Shown here: piece after piece, positions 8,468 through 18,721 of the stretch | How positions within the stretch are numbered: the stretch's first letter is position 1 | Layout of the letters: every line of letters begins with the position of its first letter | DNA from: an uncultured Maribacter sp. | Lineage (GTDB): Bacteria > Bacteroidota > Bacteroidia > Flavobacteriales > Flavobacteriaceae | Reading direction: 5' to 3' | DNA length: 64,000 nucleotides | Assembly: GCF_947500405.1 (NCBI RefSeq) | Contig: NZ_CANMRY010000003.1 | Coordinates: 248,001-312,000, forward strand | Translations under genes and position numbers: made by a program | The notes under the pieces: generated by a model | The model's database searches: none | Told to the model about the DNA's origin: nothing | The model's input: only the letters and a program-made list of their open reading frames with translations

Positions 8468-9778
8468 TTAAACTACTACCCGTTTGCAATTCACAAAATA
8501 ACCGTACCATGAAATATATAAGAAACACAACAATGGTAATATAAATGAAAAGTTAACCTCTGAAACACCTAATACTTTAGTATCAGATACGCCATTACCT
8601 CCCAAATCTATAATCATGCCTTGCAATTTTGGCATTAATGCTCCGCCAACAATAGCCATAACTAGTCCTGCTGACCCAACTTTTGATTGCTCTTCAGTTA
8701 AATCTCCAAGTGCAATTCCATATATTGTTGGAAACATTAAAGACATACAAAACGATACGCCAACTAATGCATACAAACCAACTAAACCTTTTATAAAAAT
8801 TGTTCCTAACACAAAGCCCATAGCCAATAAAGCAAAAAGCATTAATAACTTGCCAGAACTAATAAATCGTAACATATAAGTACCAATAGCTCTCCCTAAT
8901 GTAAACAATATAAATGCAGCCATTTGGTAATATCCAGCTGTTACACTATCCATTCCAATAGCCTCTGCGTATTGATAAATATATGTCCAACACATTATTT
9001 GAGCGCCTACATATAATATTTGAGCTAAAACACCTAAAATATACTTATTATTCTTAGCTAAATTGGCAAAAGTATCACCAATACTAGGCATGCCTCCTTC
9101 GGCTTTAGATTGCGGCATTTTACTAACAAAAAATAAAATAAAAACACCTATAAGTACAAGTCCAAGAATTACATATGGGTTTCTAATTACTAATAGATCT
9201 GAAGTTTTTATTAATAACTTGGAGGCTTCTTCAAGGGCACTAAAATTATCTATATCATCAGATTTTAAATTTTTTAAAACAAACTGTTGCGCAACAAATA
9301 ATCCAAGAATCAATCCTACAGGATTAAATGCTTGAGCTAAATTTAATCGCTGTGTTGCTGTTTCTTTGGGACCCATTGCTAGAGCATAAGGGTTTGCAGC
9401 AGTTTCTAAAAATGCTAAACCAAAAGTTAAAATATACAGACCCAAACAAAAAAACCAAAACAGTTCTGTTGTCGCAGCAGGATAAAACAATAAAGCCCCG
9501 ACGGCATATAAACCTAAACCAATTAAAATTCCCGTTTTATAAGAATATTTTCGCATGAATATAGCTGCTGGTAAAGCCATACAAAAATATCCGCCATAAA
9601 ATGCCATTTGCACCCATGCAGCCTGAGAGTTTGAAAGTTCTAATACTTTTTTAAAGGCTTGTACCATTGGATCGGTAACAGCGTTTGCGAAGCCCCAAAG
9701 TGCGAAAAGTGATGTTACTAATACAAAAGGCACTAACATATTTTTAGGTACAACTTCAAATTTTTGTTTTGAATTCAT
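8468..9778 (-). CDS. FucP/GluP-type MFS sugar permease (copy 1)
   Basis: A 436-residue 12-helix transporter of the L-fucose permease family. Features visible are VTSLFALWGFANAVTDPM in helix 1, AFYGGYFCMALPAA in helix 2, and GLAFLETAANPYALAMG followed by RLNLAQAFNPVG in the middle of the first half. The family imports fucose, glucose/galactose, N-acetylglucosamine or mannose by proton symport. It is closely similar over its whole length to the permease at 50329-51639. It precedes lacI on the same strand (148 bp) and follows the hybrid sensor gene. In this alpha-mannan setting, mannose is a reasonable but unproven substrate. Confidence 0.92.
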   Translation of the reverse strand: MNSKQKFEVVPKNMLVPFVLVTSLFALWGFANAVTDPMVQAFKKVLELSNSQAAWVQMAFYGGYFCMALPAAIFMRKYSYKTGILIGLGLYAVGALLFYPAATTELFWFFCLGLYILTFGLAFLETAANPYALAMGPKETATQRLNLAQAFNPVGLILGLFVAQQFVLKNLKSDDIDNFSALEEASKLLIKTSDLLVIRNPYVILGLVLIGVFILFFVSKMPQSKAEGGMPSIGDTFANLAKNNKYILGVLAQILYVGAQIMCWTYIYQYAEAIGMDSVTAGYYQMAAFILFTLGRAIGTYMLRFISSGKLLMLFALLAMGFVLGTIFIKGLVGLYALVGVSFCMSLMFPTIYGIALGDLTEEQSKVGSAGLVMAIVGGALMPKLQGMIIDLGGNGVSDTKVLGVSEVNFSFILPLLCFLYISWYGYFVNCKRVVV

Positions 9779-9924
9779 ATGTTCACTAATAAGTTTTAAA
9801 GTTTTGTTTTAGAAAATCAAATATCGCATTTAGCTAATTATTGCATACAGACATATTAGTCAAATACATGGATATTCACAAAAGAATCGTTTTTTATTAA
9901 TGGTATTTTAAACTTAAAAAGCTT

Positions 9925-12900
9925 CTATTTTATTAGTTTACTTGGAGCATACCCAAACTGCTTTTTAAAAACTCTGCTGAAATATAATGGGTCATTAAAC
10001 CCAACCATATCTGATACTTCAGATACATTGTAGTTTTTAGTCTTTAAAAGTTTGGCTGATTTTTTTAAACGAATTGTTCGGATGAATTCGTTTGGCGATA
10101 AATCTGTTAATTGTTTAATTTTTCTATATAATTTTGAAGAACTCATCGCCATTTCTTCTGAAATAAAACTTGGCGATAAATTAGGCTCATTTAAATTAGT
10201 CTCAATTACCTCTTTAATTTTAGACACTAAATCAATATCAATCTGAGAATGTGCCAAGGTCATTACATCACTTTCTGCGACTCCTGAAAATCGTTGTTTT
10301 AAATCAAAATGAATTTTTATAACATTGTCTATTCTCGATTTTAATAAGGTAGGGTCAAATGGTTTTACCAAATAACCATCTACACCTATTTTATAGCCCT
10401 TAATCCTATTTTCATTTTCTGCTAAAGCTGTTAGCAAAATAACTGCAACGTGACTTATATTTTCATCACTTTTCAAAGCTTCTACGAATTTAAAACCATC
10501 CATAATGGGCATCATAACATCTACAACGCACAAAGCAGGTTTTATCTTTTTACATATTTCTAAACCTTCTTTTCCATTTTCAGCTTCATAAACTGTATAA
10601 AATTCAGATAAATAGCCTACTACGTATTTTCTTAGTTCAGAATTGTCTTCTATTACTAAAACTTTATGTTTAATATTTGTATTTAAACTTAAACTCGTAC
10701 TATCTGTTTTACTTAAAGCTAAAGGTGCCTCAATTATGATTTCATTTGTCCCTTTCTGAATATCTTCATTATCTAATTCTTGAATTTCATCTATAGTAAA
10801 CGCATTTTTATAAACAGGTAATTCAATGGTAAAAACACTTCCTTTTTTTGTAGCGCTTTCTACCTTTATAGCACCTTTATGAATTTCGACTAGAGCTTTA
10901 ACTAAGGAAAGACCTATACCTGTTCCAGTGGTACTTTTCATACTGTTTTTAGCTTGGTAAAATCTTGAAAATATTTTCTCCTGACTTTCAAGTGGAATAC
11001 CAATACCGTCGTCACTAACTTCAATAATTAAGGATTTCTTTTTTTTGCCTCCAATACCAATAAATAAATCTACATTCCCATGATTGTTTGTAAACTTCAT
11101 GGCATTTGACAAGAGGTTGTAAAGTATTTTATTCAACTTATCTATATCTACCCAGCATATAATTGAATCATCTTCGGTATTAAAATTGAAGTTTATATCT
11201 TTAGATTGCGCTAGTTCTATAAAAGAATAAAAAATGCTTTTAGTACTCTGTATAACATCAACTTCAGAAACTTTTAATTTTAATTCTCCTGTTTCTGCTC
11301 TTCTAAAATCTAGTATTTGATTTACAAGCCTTAAAAGCCTATTTGCATTTTGATGAATTAATCCTATTTTATGTTTTAATTGCTGTTCTTCACCCTGTGA
11401 TTTTAACAATTGTTTTGCAGGACCTAAAATGAGGGTTAATGGTGTTCGCAATTCATGAGAAATATTTGTAAAAAACCGTAGCTTTTCGTTATTCAATTTC
11501 TCATCTCGTTCTCTTTTAACCTTTTCAAGTAAAAGTTCTTGCTTTAGTTTAATTCGATATTTTATCTGCTTTCTTAAAAAATAAATGAGTACTGATAGCA
11601 ATATTAAAACTATAATAAAGAATTGATATGTTAACCAAAAAGGAGGAGCTATTGTTATATTATAAGATGAAATTTTACTCCAATAACCATTATTGTTTGA
11701 AGCTTTTACTTTTAGAATATAATCATCTGGATATAAGTTTGTGTACTGAATAGTTCTTGCATTGCTTGGAGTAGTATTCCAAGTATCATCAAAACCTTCT
11801 AATTTATATTCGTATGTATTTAAACGTTCATTGGCATAAGATGGTATTGTAAATTTTATTGAAAAATTACGATTCCGATATTTTAAATCAACCGCATTAT
11901 CATAGTTTAAATCTTTATTAAGCACTATTTGGTCATCAATTTCAATTCCCGGTAATACTTCCTTGTTTTGTATTTTAAATTCCGTTATTAAAGGTTTAGG
12001 TACATTTGTGTTTTCCTTTATATCAATAGGCGAGAAATATATAATATTCTTATCCCCTCCTATATAAATTCTAGTATTATCATATTGTAAAAAACCACGT
12101 TTATTAATAAGATTAGAACGCACACCGTTATTAATATGAAATGATCTATACTCATTTTTTTCAGGAACATATTTTACTATTTTATTGTAGTTCATGTTTA
12201 GCCATAAACAACCATGAACATCGGTAGTCATATCTGTTATCCAGCTATTTTTCAATTCAGTTGGATCTTCTTTAACAAAAAAATCATCTTTTAAAGGATC
12301 GTAGAAATTGAGTCCTTTTCGTGTTCCCGCCCAAATTATTCCTTTACTATCAATAATAATATCTTTTACTTTATTGCTAGATAGTCCTTTTTTATTTTCC
12401 TCAGATTTATAATGCCTTGTTTCCTTGTTAGCAATATTATATTTAATAATACCTTCCTCTGTAGCCAACCATAAAATATTTTCGTTATCAGGAACAATTT
12501 TATTGATGTCTTGCATGGCATCTAACTCTGGATTAATTTTGGAAAACGTTTTTTTATTTAAGTCGAACTCCATTAAACCTTCACCAACAGAACCTATTAA
12601 TAATTTTGTGTCAGATAATCTATAAAACGTTGATATTGGAGATGATTTAAAACCAACATCTAATTCTTTGAGTTTGTTTGTTTTTATATTATAATTCAGA
12701 ACTTTTCCATTCCATAATCCAATAAAAAAATCAACATTGTTAGTTGTATAAATACTACTAATTTTTTTATATTTTTTTAATATTTGACTAAATTGATTTC
12801 CATCTTTAATGTATAATCCATTAGAGTGAGTTCCTACTAACAATTTATTATCATAGATTTTTGCAAAAGAGCTTATCACTGGAATATTGCCACTTGAAGT

Positions 12901-13956
12901 AAAATTTGCCTTTATGGATTTAAATTGATTTTCGTAAGGATCTAATTTATCTAAGCCATTCTCAGTACCTATCCATAGTATGCCAGATTGATCAAAAAAA
13001 AGTGAAAGAATATAGTTATTTACTAAAGAACTTGTGTTTCTAATATCTGGAACATAACGGTTAAATGTATTGTTTTTTATGTCATCAATACTTTCACATT
13101 CTATAATACCATTAAGTGTTCCAAACCAGTATTTCCCGTCTGGTGCTATAGTGTAACATCTAAAATAATCTGCAGAATTATCTTTATGAATCAGGCTAAA
13201 TTCGTTATCATTATTATCAAATTGATATAATCCATCTTTTGTTCCTACATATAAGTCATGCAACTTATCTTCTAAAATAAAATACGCATCCGAATCATTA
13301 ATAAACGCTTCTTTTTTTGGAGATAGTTTATAATTTTTAAAATTAGATATATTATTATTTTCATCTATGGTAAGACTAAAAACACCTTTATTAAAAGTTG
13401 TAAACCATATTTTACCATCGCTAGTCTGATAAATTGACCTTATATTCTTAGCTCCATCTGCATTGACTTTATAAAAACGTTCTTCTTTTTTATTAAAATA
13501 ACATATTCCATTTTGCATGGTGCCCACCCAAAGTCTATCTGAGTTATCAATAAAAATAGACCTGATTTTATCTCCTACAATTGCATTCTTCTTTTTTTTA
13601 TTGCTATGATACGTTTTAAATGTATGTGTTGGAATATTGTATTTAGTTAAACCAAAGTCTGTTGCAATCCAAAGATTATCGTGCTTGTCTGCAACAATCT
13701 CTAAAATATCATCACTATTCAGAAAATTAGGATCATCAACTTTAACTTCAAAGGTTTTAAAATCGTAACCGTCAAACCTGTTTACTCCTCCAAATGTACC
13801 AATCCACAAAAAGCCTTTGCTATCTTGTACAATAGACCTTACTGAGTTGTGAGATAGTCCATTTACTTCATTATAATGTTCAAAAACGAGCTCTTGAGCA
13901 CTTGTTATGCAAGTACTAATAAAAATGAAAAATATAAACAGGCTATTCGTTTTCAA
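9925..13956 (-). CDS. Hybrid two-component system regulator (HTCS)
   Basis: A 1343-residue one-protein two-component system. A signal peptide (MKTNSLFIFFIFISTCITSAQ) leads into a periplasmic sensor of repeated propeller motifs (DSKGFLWIGTFGGVNRF, DRLWVGTMQNGI and others). A Y_Y_Y domain lies near 690-770 and a membrane helix near 775-797. The histidine kinase has FFTNISHELRTPLTLILGP with the phospho-His near 835, and ATPase motifs NLLSNAMKF, SDDGIGIP and GTGIGLSLVKAL. A receiver domain has VVDVMMPIMDG with its Asp near 1145. A C-terminal AraC helix-turn-helix ends at KKQFGYAPSKL. HTCS proteins sense an oligosaccharide in the periplasm and activate their PUL. The gene is 15 bp after the phosphoesterase, at the end of the ten-gene locus, so it likely controls SusC at 32188. 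Confidence 0.96.
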   Translation of the reverse strand: MKTNSLFIFFIFISTCITSAQELVFEHYNEVNGLSHNSVRSIVQDSKGFLWIGTFGGVNRFDGYDFKTFEVKVDDPNFLNSDDILEIVADKHDNLWIATDFGLTKYNIPTHTFKTYHSNKKKKNAIVGDKIRSIFIDNSDRLWVGTMQNGICYFNKKEERFYKVNADGAKNIRSIYQTSDGKIWFTTFNKGVFSLTIDENNNISNFKNYKLSPKKEAFINDSDAYFILEDKLHDLYVGTKDGLYQFDNNDNEFSLIHKDNSADYFRCYTIAPDGKYWFGTLNGIIECESIDDIKNNTFNRYVPDIRNTSSLVNNYILSLFFDQSGILWIGTENGLDKLDPYENQFKSIKANFTSSGNIPVISSFAKIYDNKLLVGTHSNGLYIKDGNQFSQILKKYKKISSIYTTNNVDFFIGLWNGKVLNYNIKTNKLKELDVGFKSSPISTFYRLSDTKLLIGSVGEGLMEFDLNKKTFSKINPELDAMQDINKIVPDNENILWLATEEGIIKYNIANKETRHYKSEENKKGLSSNKVKDIIIDSKGIIWAGTRKGLNFYDPLKDDFFVKEDPTELKNSWITDMTTDVHGCLWLNMNYNKIVKYVPEKNEYRSFHINNGVRSNLINKRGFLQYDNTRIYIGGDKNIIYFSPIDIKENTNVPKPLITEFKIQNKEVLPGIEIDDQIVLNKDLNYDNAVDLKYRNRNFSIKFTIPSYANERLNTYEYKLEGFDDTWNTTPSNARTIQYTNLYPDDYILKVKASNNNGYWSKISSYNITIAPPFWLTYQFFIIVLILLSVLIYFLRKQIKYRIKLKQELLLEKVKRERDEKLNNEKLRFFTNISHELRTPLTLILGPAKQLLKSQGEEQQLKHKIGLIHQNANRLLRLVNQILDFRRAETGELKLKVSEVDVIQSTKSIFYSFIELAQSKDINFNFNTEDDSIICWVDIDKLNKILYNLLSNAMKFTNNHGNVDLFIGIGGKKKKSLIIEVSDDGIGIPLESQEKIFSRFYQAKNSMKSTTGTGIGLSLVKALVEIHKGAIKVESATKKGSVFTIELPVYKNAFTIDEIQELDNEDIQKGTNEIIIEAPLALSKTDSTSLSLNTNIKHKVLVIEDNSELRKYVVGYLSEFYTVYEAENGKEGLEICKKIKPALCVVDVMMPIMDGFKFVEALKSDENISHVAVILLTALAENENRIKGYKIGVDGYLVKPFDPTLLKSRIDNVIKIHFDLKQRFSGVAESDVMTLAHSQIDIDLVSKIKEVIETNLNEPNLSPSFISEEMAMSSSKLYRKIKQLTDLSPNEFIRTIRLKKSAKLLKTKNYNVSEVSDMVGFNDPLYFSRVFKKQFGYAPSKLIK

Positions 13957-13971
13957 ATTGGTGCTCGATAT

Positions 13972-15765
13972 TTAGTTAACTATAATTTTGTGCTCTTCTA
14001 AATTTATCACAAAATTTTCAGATGGCTCGCCATTTAAAAACTTTTTAAAGATGAAGCAAAACTGATTGAAGTCTTTTTGTCTATTAGAAGGTGTTTTTAA
14101 ATGCTGAAATTTATCCTGAAACAGTTCAATGATTTGTTTGTAATTATCTAATCTTTTTTCTCCAATATCACTAAAAGCAAGAGCATCGGCAGAACGTAAA
14201 CGGTATAAATCAAAAAGCATATCAAAACCCGTCCAAGTTTTAAATTCAGTATTATTTTTAGTATCCTCTGAAGCAAACTTTAGTAAATCCTCCCCTGTTG
14301 CTTCTACTAGAAAATCGGTAAAAGAAATATTCCAATCTTCTTCTAAAAATCGTAATCGCACCAATTCTTTTAAATGAAATTGCGTAAAATCTTTATAACT
14401 TTTGGCTTCTAAAATAGCGGAATCCCATACTGTTTTTGAGTTATTCTTTTTCAAATTTTGATGTTCTTGTTTGTAAAGGAAAAATAACTCCCTAAACCTA
14501 GGAACACTATCCACTACAATAGTTTCTATTTTAAATTCTTTGGCTGATACAGTTGCAATTTTATACGCTGGAATATATGCTGCTAATGATGGAATTTGAA
14601 AGTTTACCAAACTACCACTTTTAAAAGTTGCTATGCCCGTATCGTTAATATGCATGTGCCCGCCAAAATGGACTTTTACACCAGCATTTACAAAAGCTTT
14701 TGCAACAACTTCTTTAGGTACTCTGTGCAATTGCATTTTAGTTTCTCCTAATAAATTTTGAATGTGTTCCGAGGCACCATCATTAAAATCTACAGTTGGA
14801 TAATGACTAAAAACAATTAGTTTTTTATTTAACTTTTCTGCACGTTGTGTAACAGTTTTAATCCAATTTAACAAGTGTTTTTTATGCGTTAAAACATTAT
14901 TATAACCAATACTTGCACTACCATAATTTTTTGAATTCTTTGGCACATAAACATTCGCATCGATAGCTAAAAACCAAAGTCCATCCGTGGGTTCTACTAA
15001 ATAACTTACATCTGGAATTTTGTTGCCAAAAGGCGGAATTTCATAATTTCTGTTCAATAAATCGGCCTGTTGTATTGCCTCATTAAATTGATAATTTGAA
15101 TACGTATAATCTGAAAACGGTGTTTCCCAATACACATCTTTTTCCTTTGGGAAAAAGCCAAAATCCTTTAATTCGGAAAGTATTTCCTTATACCCCAACT
15201 TAGCAATGTCTTTGGTGAAAATGGGGTTCAATTCTTGATTTTCTTCAGCTTTAAATGCTTTCTCGGAACTAAAAATAGGTTGTTGTTTTCCGCCTTCTCC
15301 AAGAAAATCGTATTTACCCGACTCTTGGTAAAACGGGCGCACAGGGTCATGATTTCCTGTTGTAAGTATAAACTCAATATCATGCGTTTCTGAATACTTT
15401 TTTAATATCCGTTTTAATCCTTTTATGTTAAGCATTTGTCCGTCGTCACTAAAATCGCCTGGTAGTACTACATATTTTATGTTTCGAGACGCTACATCAT
15501 CTAAAGCAGCTAAAAAAGCAAAATAGTTTTCGTTGAATAATCGCGTAGATTGCAATTGCGATTGCATGGTTCTTGCCAAGGTATATTTGCCTGTTGCTGA
15601 ATTTAAAACACCTTTATACTCATTATCTGAAAACGTTCCGTAAATATCTTGCAAATGCACATCTGCCATAAAAGCCACTTTAAAACTCTTATCTATTTTT
15701 CCTTGCTTCTCATTACAAGTAAACAATAGCAAACCAATAAAAATGACACTAAGTCTTTTGAACAT
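13972..15765 (-). CDS. Calcineurin-like metallophosphoesterase lipoprotein
   Basis: A 597-residue lipoprotein (MFKRLSVIFIGLLLFTC, acylated Cys17 predicted) with a full metallophosphoesterase motif set: MADVH (Asp35, His37), PGDFSDDG (Asp104), TGNHD (Asn138, His139), VFSHYP and GGHMH. This predicts a dimetal phosphomono- or diesterase on the cell surface or in the periplasm. A C-terminal portion of about 200 residues after the GGHMH motif is unassigned. It starts 7 bp after the GH115 stop and ends 15 bp before the hybrid sensor. A PI-PLC-like lipoprotein is encoded two genes upstream, so a phosphate-bearing glycan or inositol phosphate is a plausible substrate. That link is inference. Confidence 0.85.
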   Translation of the reverse strand: MFKRLSVIFIGLLLFTCNEKQGKIDKSFKVAFMADVHLQDIYGTFSDNEYKGVLNSATGKYTLARTMQSQLQSTRLFNENYFAFLAALDDVASRNIKYVVLPGDFSDDGQMLNIKGLKRILKKYSETHDIEFILTTGNHDPVRPFYQESGKYDFLGEGGKQQPIFSSEKAFKAEENQELNPIFTKDIAKLGYKEILSELKDFGFFPKEKDVYWETPFSDYTYSNYQFNEAIQQADLLNRNYEIPPFGNKIPDVSYLVEPTDGLWFLAIDANVYVPKNSKNYGSASIGYNNVLTHKKHLLNWIKTVTQRAEKLNKKLIVFSHYPTVDFNDGASEHIQNLLGETKMQLHRVPKEVVAKAFVNAGVKVHFGGHMHINDTGIATFKSGSLVNFQIPSLAAYIPAYKIATVSAKEFKIETIVVDSVPRFRELFFLYKQEHQNLKKNNSKTVWDSAILEAKSYKDFTQFHLKELVRLRFLEEDWNISFTDFLVEATGEDLLKFASEDTKNNTEFKTWTGFDMLFDLYRLRSADALAFSDIGEKRLDNYKQIIELFQDKFQHLKTPSNRQKDFNQFCFIFKKFLNGEPSENFVINLEEHKIIVN

Positions 15766-15772
15766 TTAGATA

Positions 15773-18721
15773 CTACATTTTAGTTTCTGAAGGAAATGCA
15801 TACGATTTTTTCCATCCTCCAAAGTCGATTAAAATTTGGTCTATCATTACGCCAGCATCTACCATCCAAATTTTTAATTTGTGTTTTCCTGCTGTATTTA
15901 CAATTTGCTTTACAGATTGTAGTGATGCATTTTTTAATACATTTTGTTTCCAAGCATCACTTCTCCCAAAAGTTTGAAAATCGACTATAACAGGTTCTGC
16001 ATCATCTATAGCTATGGCACAACGCACACCTGTCTTATTATTGGGTGCATGTGTTGGAATGGCTTGCAAAAACACATCGACTTCTCCAAAATTAAACGCA
16101 TAAAAGTCATATTCTAAAATAGGACTATTTTGTTTTATAGCTTCCAATTCTGTTTCAGAATTTGCTTTTCGTGGTAATGCCACACTTACATTTCCTGTGT
16201 AACCAATACCATTAAAAGTCGTCCATTTTGCTTCTTTCCCATCAACTTTACGAGAAAAGTTTTCTGCATTTATAGAAACAAATCCTTTGTCTTCAACAAA
16301 GCCTTTGTAATCTTCCAACTCCTTTAATTTTGGATTAAAAACAGATACTCCAATATGAGTCGTTTTTCCTTTTGAAATAAAATCTATTCCAGAATTTACT
16401 TTAAAACTTGGTGGAATCAGTTGATAATCGTGCCCCAAAGGTGCTTCTTTTCTGTTTTCCCCTTTCGGGACTTTATCCCAATCTATAGTTACCCAAATAC
16501 GCTCTTCTAAATGGTTTTTATTCAGTATTCCTGATGTTTTCGAGATTATAATCCAATTTGCTTTAGGCACTGCTTCCCATTCCAATTCATCTTTTCCTTT
16601 TAAAAATAAATCGATGTAATACTTGTTTTTGGTGTAAGCGTTAAAAACGGGTAAAACATCGGCATAGGAATTTATAACCGCATCATTTACTTCCATTTGA
16701 TAGCTTTCTAATGCCATACCCAAAGTACTCGTTTTTTCTTTTAGAGGGATTGTTGCCGTTGGTTCAGCAAACACAGGCAAATGCCTTGGCTCCATTGTCA
16801 TAATATGCTTCCACTTTCCATTTTGAAGCGTATTATTAAAATAGTCCGTTTCTTTTTGAATTGCTTTAAATGCATCAAAAGATTTCGTAGCAAAGTAGCT
16901 AGCACTTTCTCTTCCTTGAGCTGCAACAAATTTATTTTTATAACTGTAAAGCCATTTAAGATTTAAATTCGATGCGCCTGTAATGGGATAATGAATTAGT
17001 TGATAAAAGGCATCTTTTCGGTATGCTGGAATATTCTTTTGAATTTCATTTACATCACTAATTAAATTTTGATGTGCTTGAATGCGCTTACCAACTTCAT
17101 CGCCATAATGATATTGTGTCAACTCCGTTTCTCCTGATTTGGTAACCGGTTCTACGCTACTCCAAGCCATAAATTCTGGTCTGCGCTGAAAGGCTAATTG
17201 GTTATATTGAAACATCAAATCGGTAATAGCCTTTGCGTTTTCTTTTCCAAATGCATTAGCACTCCAATTTAGATGGTGATTTTTAACTGAATCGTCATTT
17301 TTAAAAGCATCAATATTCCAAGCCATATCTAAAAACAACTCGATATTGTACTCGTGTGGTTTGATATCGCCACAATTCAGAATCCAAATGTTTTGAGACC
17401 CAAACTCATAGGCTTTCGTCATTTCCTCCCACATTAAAACAGGATTTGTAGAATTTAACCAAAGGTAATCGTGGGGTCTTCCCCAATACGAGGTATGGTA
17501 ATAAACTCCTGCCCCTCCGCTTCTTTTTTGTTCTTGTTCGTTACTTAATTGGCGCATGTATCCGTAATTATCATCTGTCCAAACCAAACTAATATCTTCG
17601 GGCAAGTCTAGACCACTCTGGTAATAATGCAACACCTCTTTATAAGGTACAAATGCCTGTGGTTTTGCAACTCCTCGCTTTGTATTGGCTCTAAGAATCT
17701 GGCGTTGGTCGGCTATCACTTTTTCTAGAAGTTTTACTTGAGCATCGGTATCATCTTCGCCAACTATCATAGGCGAATCGTGTTCTCCACGCATTCCGAC
17801 AGTATAAATACCTTCAAAATTTGCCGTTTCTTTTGCTCGTTTTTTAAATAATGATTTTATGGATTCTGAATTCGTATCGTATCTATAATCGCCCATAGTT
17901 TCATGATGCCATTCAGCGTTTATATTACACAGCATGGGTTCTGCATGCGAACTTCCAATAACTATGGCATAATTATCGGCAACTATTTTATTTTCTGGAT
18001 AATGATAAAATGCCTTTGTGCATTTATGCATTGCAGGCCAAATGGTGTTGGCTCTTAAACGCAATAAAAGCTCAAATACTTTTGCATACGTTTTGGGGCC
18101 AATATCTCCCGTTTCAGGTTCGTAATTTAATGCTGCCCAACGTTGTAAGCCCCAATCTTCATCATTTAAAAAAATGCCTCGATATTTTACTGATGGCGCA
18201 CCATAAGTCTTGTTTTCTATATTTAAAACTAATTCTTGTTGCTTTTCTGGCGTAATATCTGCCCACCATTCCCAAGGAGATACACCAATCTTTCGAGATA
18301 TTTCTAACAGTCCGTAGGCAGTTCCTCTTCGGTCTGAACCGATAATTACTAATGCTTTTTTTATTCCTTTGGAAGGATTATTTATAACTTGAATGTTATA
18401 TGTTTCCCATTTGCCTTTAATTTGAGAAACATCAATATTATGATTTTTAACGAATTGCTGAATTACTTTGCTTTTCCCTAATGTGCCTGCTATAATTTGG
18501 TGTGCTGCTCTATTTTGATGAGTTGCAACTGTTTTTCCTGAAACATTTTTTACATCGTTTGCTAAAATTACAGAAGCAATTCTAACCACTTCTGCGTCTT
18601 TTTTATCAATGAATATTGAAGCTATTTCTCCATTTTTAACCAATGGAAATTGAACCGTATTTTGCCCCCATGCGGAAAAACAGAGCATTAAAAATAAAAG
18701 TTGAATAGCTAGTTTAGTCAT
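15773..18721 (-). CDS. GH115 alpha-glucuronidase
   Basis: A protein of about 982 residues with a Sec signal peptide (MTKLAIQLLFLMLCFSAWG). The family core is visible: RGIFLNDEDWGLQRWAALNY, RLRANTIWPAMHKC, SLVWTDDNYGYMRQLS, YYHTSYWGRPHDYLWLNSTN and WILNCGDIKPHEYNIELF. Characterised GH115 enzymes remove alpha-1,2-linked glucuronate or 4-O-methylglucuronate from polysaccharides. I prefer the ATG at 18721, which overlaps the end of the preceding gene by 8 bases (ATGACTAA). The frame stays open upstream to another Met at 18766, but that form would overlap the neighbour by 53 bases and bury the signal peptide. A glucuronidase among alpha-mannosidases suggests a glucuronate-decorated mannan, N-glycan or glycolipid as target. 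Confidence 0.93.
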   Translation of the reverse strand: MTKLAIQLLFLMLCFSAWGQNTVQFPLVKNGEIASIFIDKKDAEVVRIASVILANDVKNVSGKTVATHQNRAAHQIIAGTLGKSKVIQQFVKNHNIDVSQIKGKWETYNIQVINNPSKGIKKALVIIGSDRRGTAYGLLEISRKIGVSPWEWWADITPEKQQELVLNIENKTYGAPSVKYRGIFLNDEDWGLQRWAALNYEPETGDIGPKTYAKVFELLLRLRANTIWPAMHKCTKAFYHYPENKIVADNYAIVIGSSHAEPMLCNINAEWHHETMGDYRYDTNSESIKSLFKKRAKETANFEGIYTVGMRGEHDSPMIVGEDDTDAQVKLLEKVIADQRQILRANTKRGVAKPQAFVPYKEVLHYYQSGLDLPEDISLVWTDDNYGYMRQLSNEQEQKRSGGAGVYYHTSYWGRPHDYLWLNSTNPVLMWEEMTKAYEFGSQNIWILNCGDIKPHEYNIELFLDMAWNIDAFKNDDSVKNHHLNWSANAFGKENAKAITDLMFQYNQLAFQRRPEFMAWSSVEPVTKSGETELTQYHYGDEVGKRIQAHQNLISDVNEIQKNIPAYRKDAFYQLIHYPITGASNLNLKWLYSYKNKFVAAQGRESASYFATKSFDAFKAIQKETDYFNNTLQNGKWKHIMTMEPRHLPVFAEPTATIPLKEKTSTLGMALESYQMEVNDAVINSYADVLPVFNAYTKNKYYIDLFLKGKDELEWEAVPKANWIIISKTSGILNKNHLEERIWVTIDWDKVPKGENRKEAPLGHDYQLIPPSFKVNSGIDFISKGKTTHIGVSVFNPKLKELEDYKGFVEDKGFVSINAENFSRKVDGKEAKWTTFNGIGYTGNVSVALPRKANSETELEAIKQNSPILEYDFYAFNFGEVDVFLQAIPTHAPNNKTGVRCAIAIDDAEPVIVDFQTFGRSDAWKQNVLKNASLQSVKQIVNTAGKHKLKIWMVDAGVMIDQILIDFGGWKKSYAFPSETKM

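Noticed and set aside
9779..9924. LacI operator or promoter upstream of the first FucP-type permease
   Set aside because: No sequence close to ACTAAATCGGTTTAGT and no exact TAnnTTTG box on the minus strand were found.
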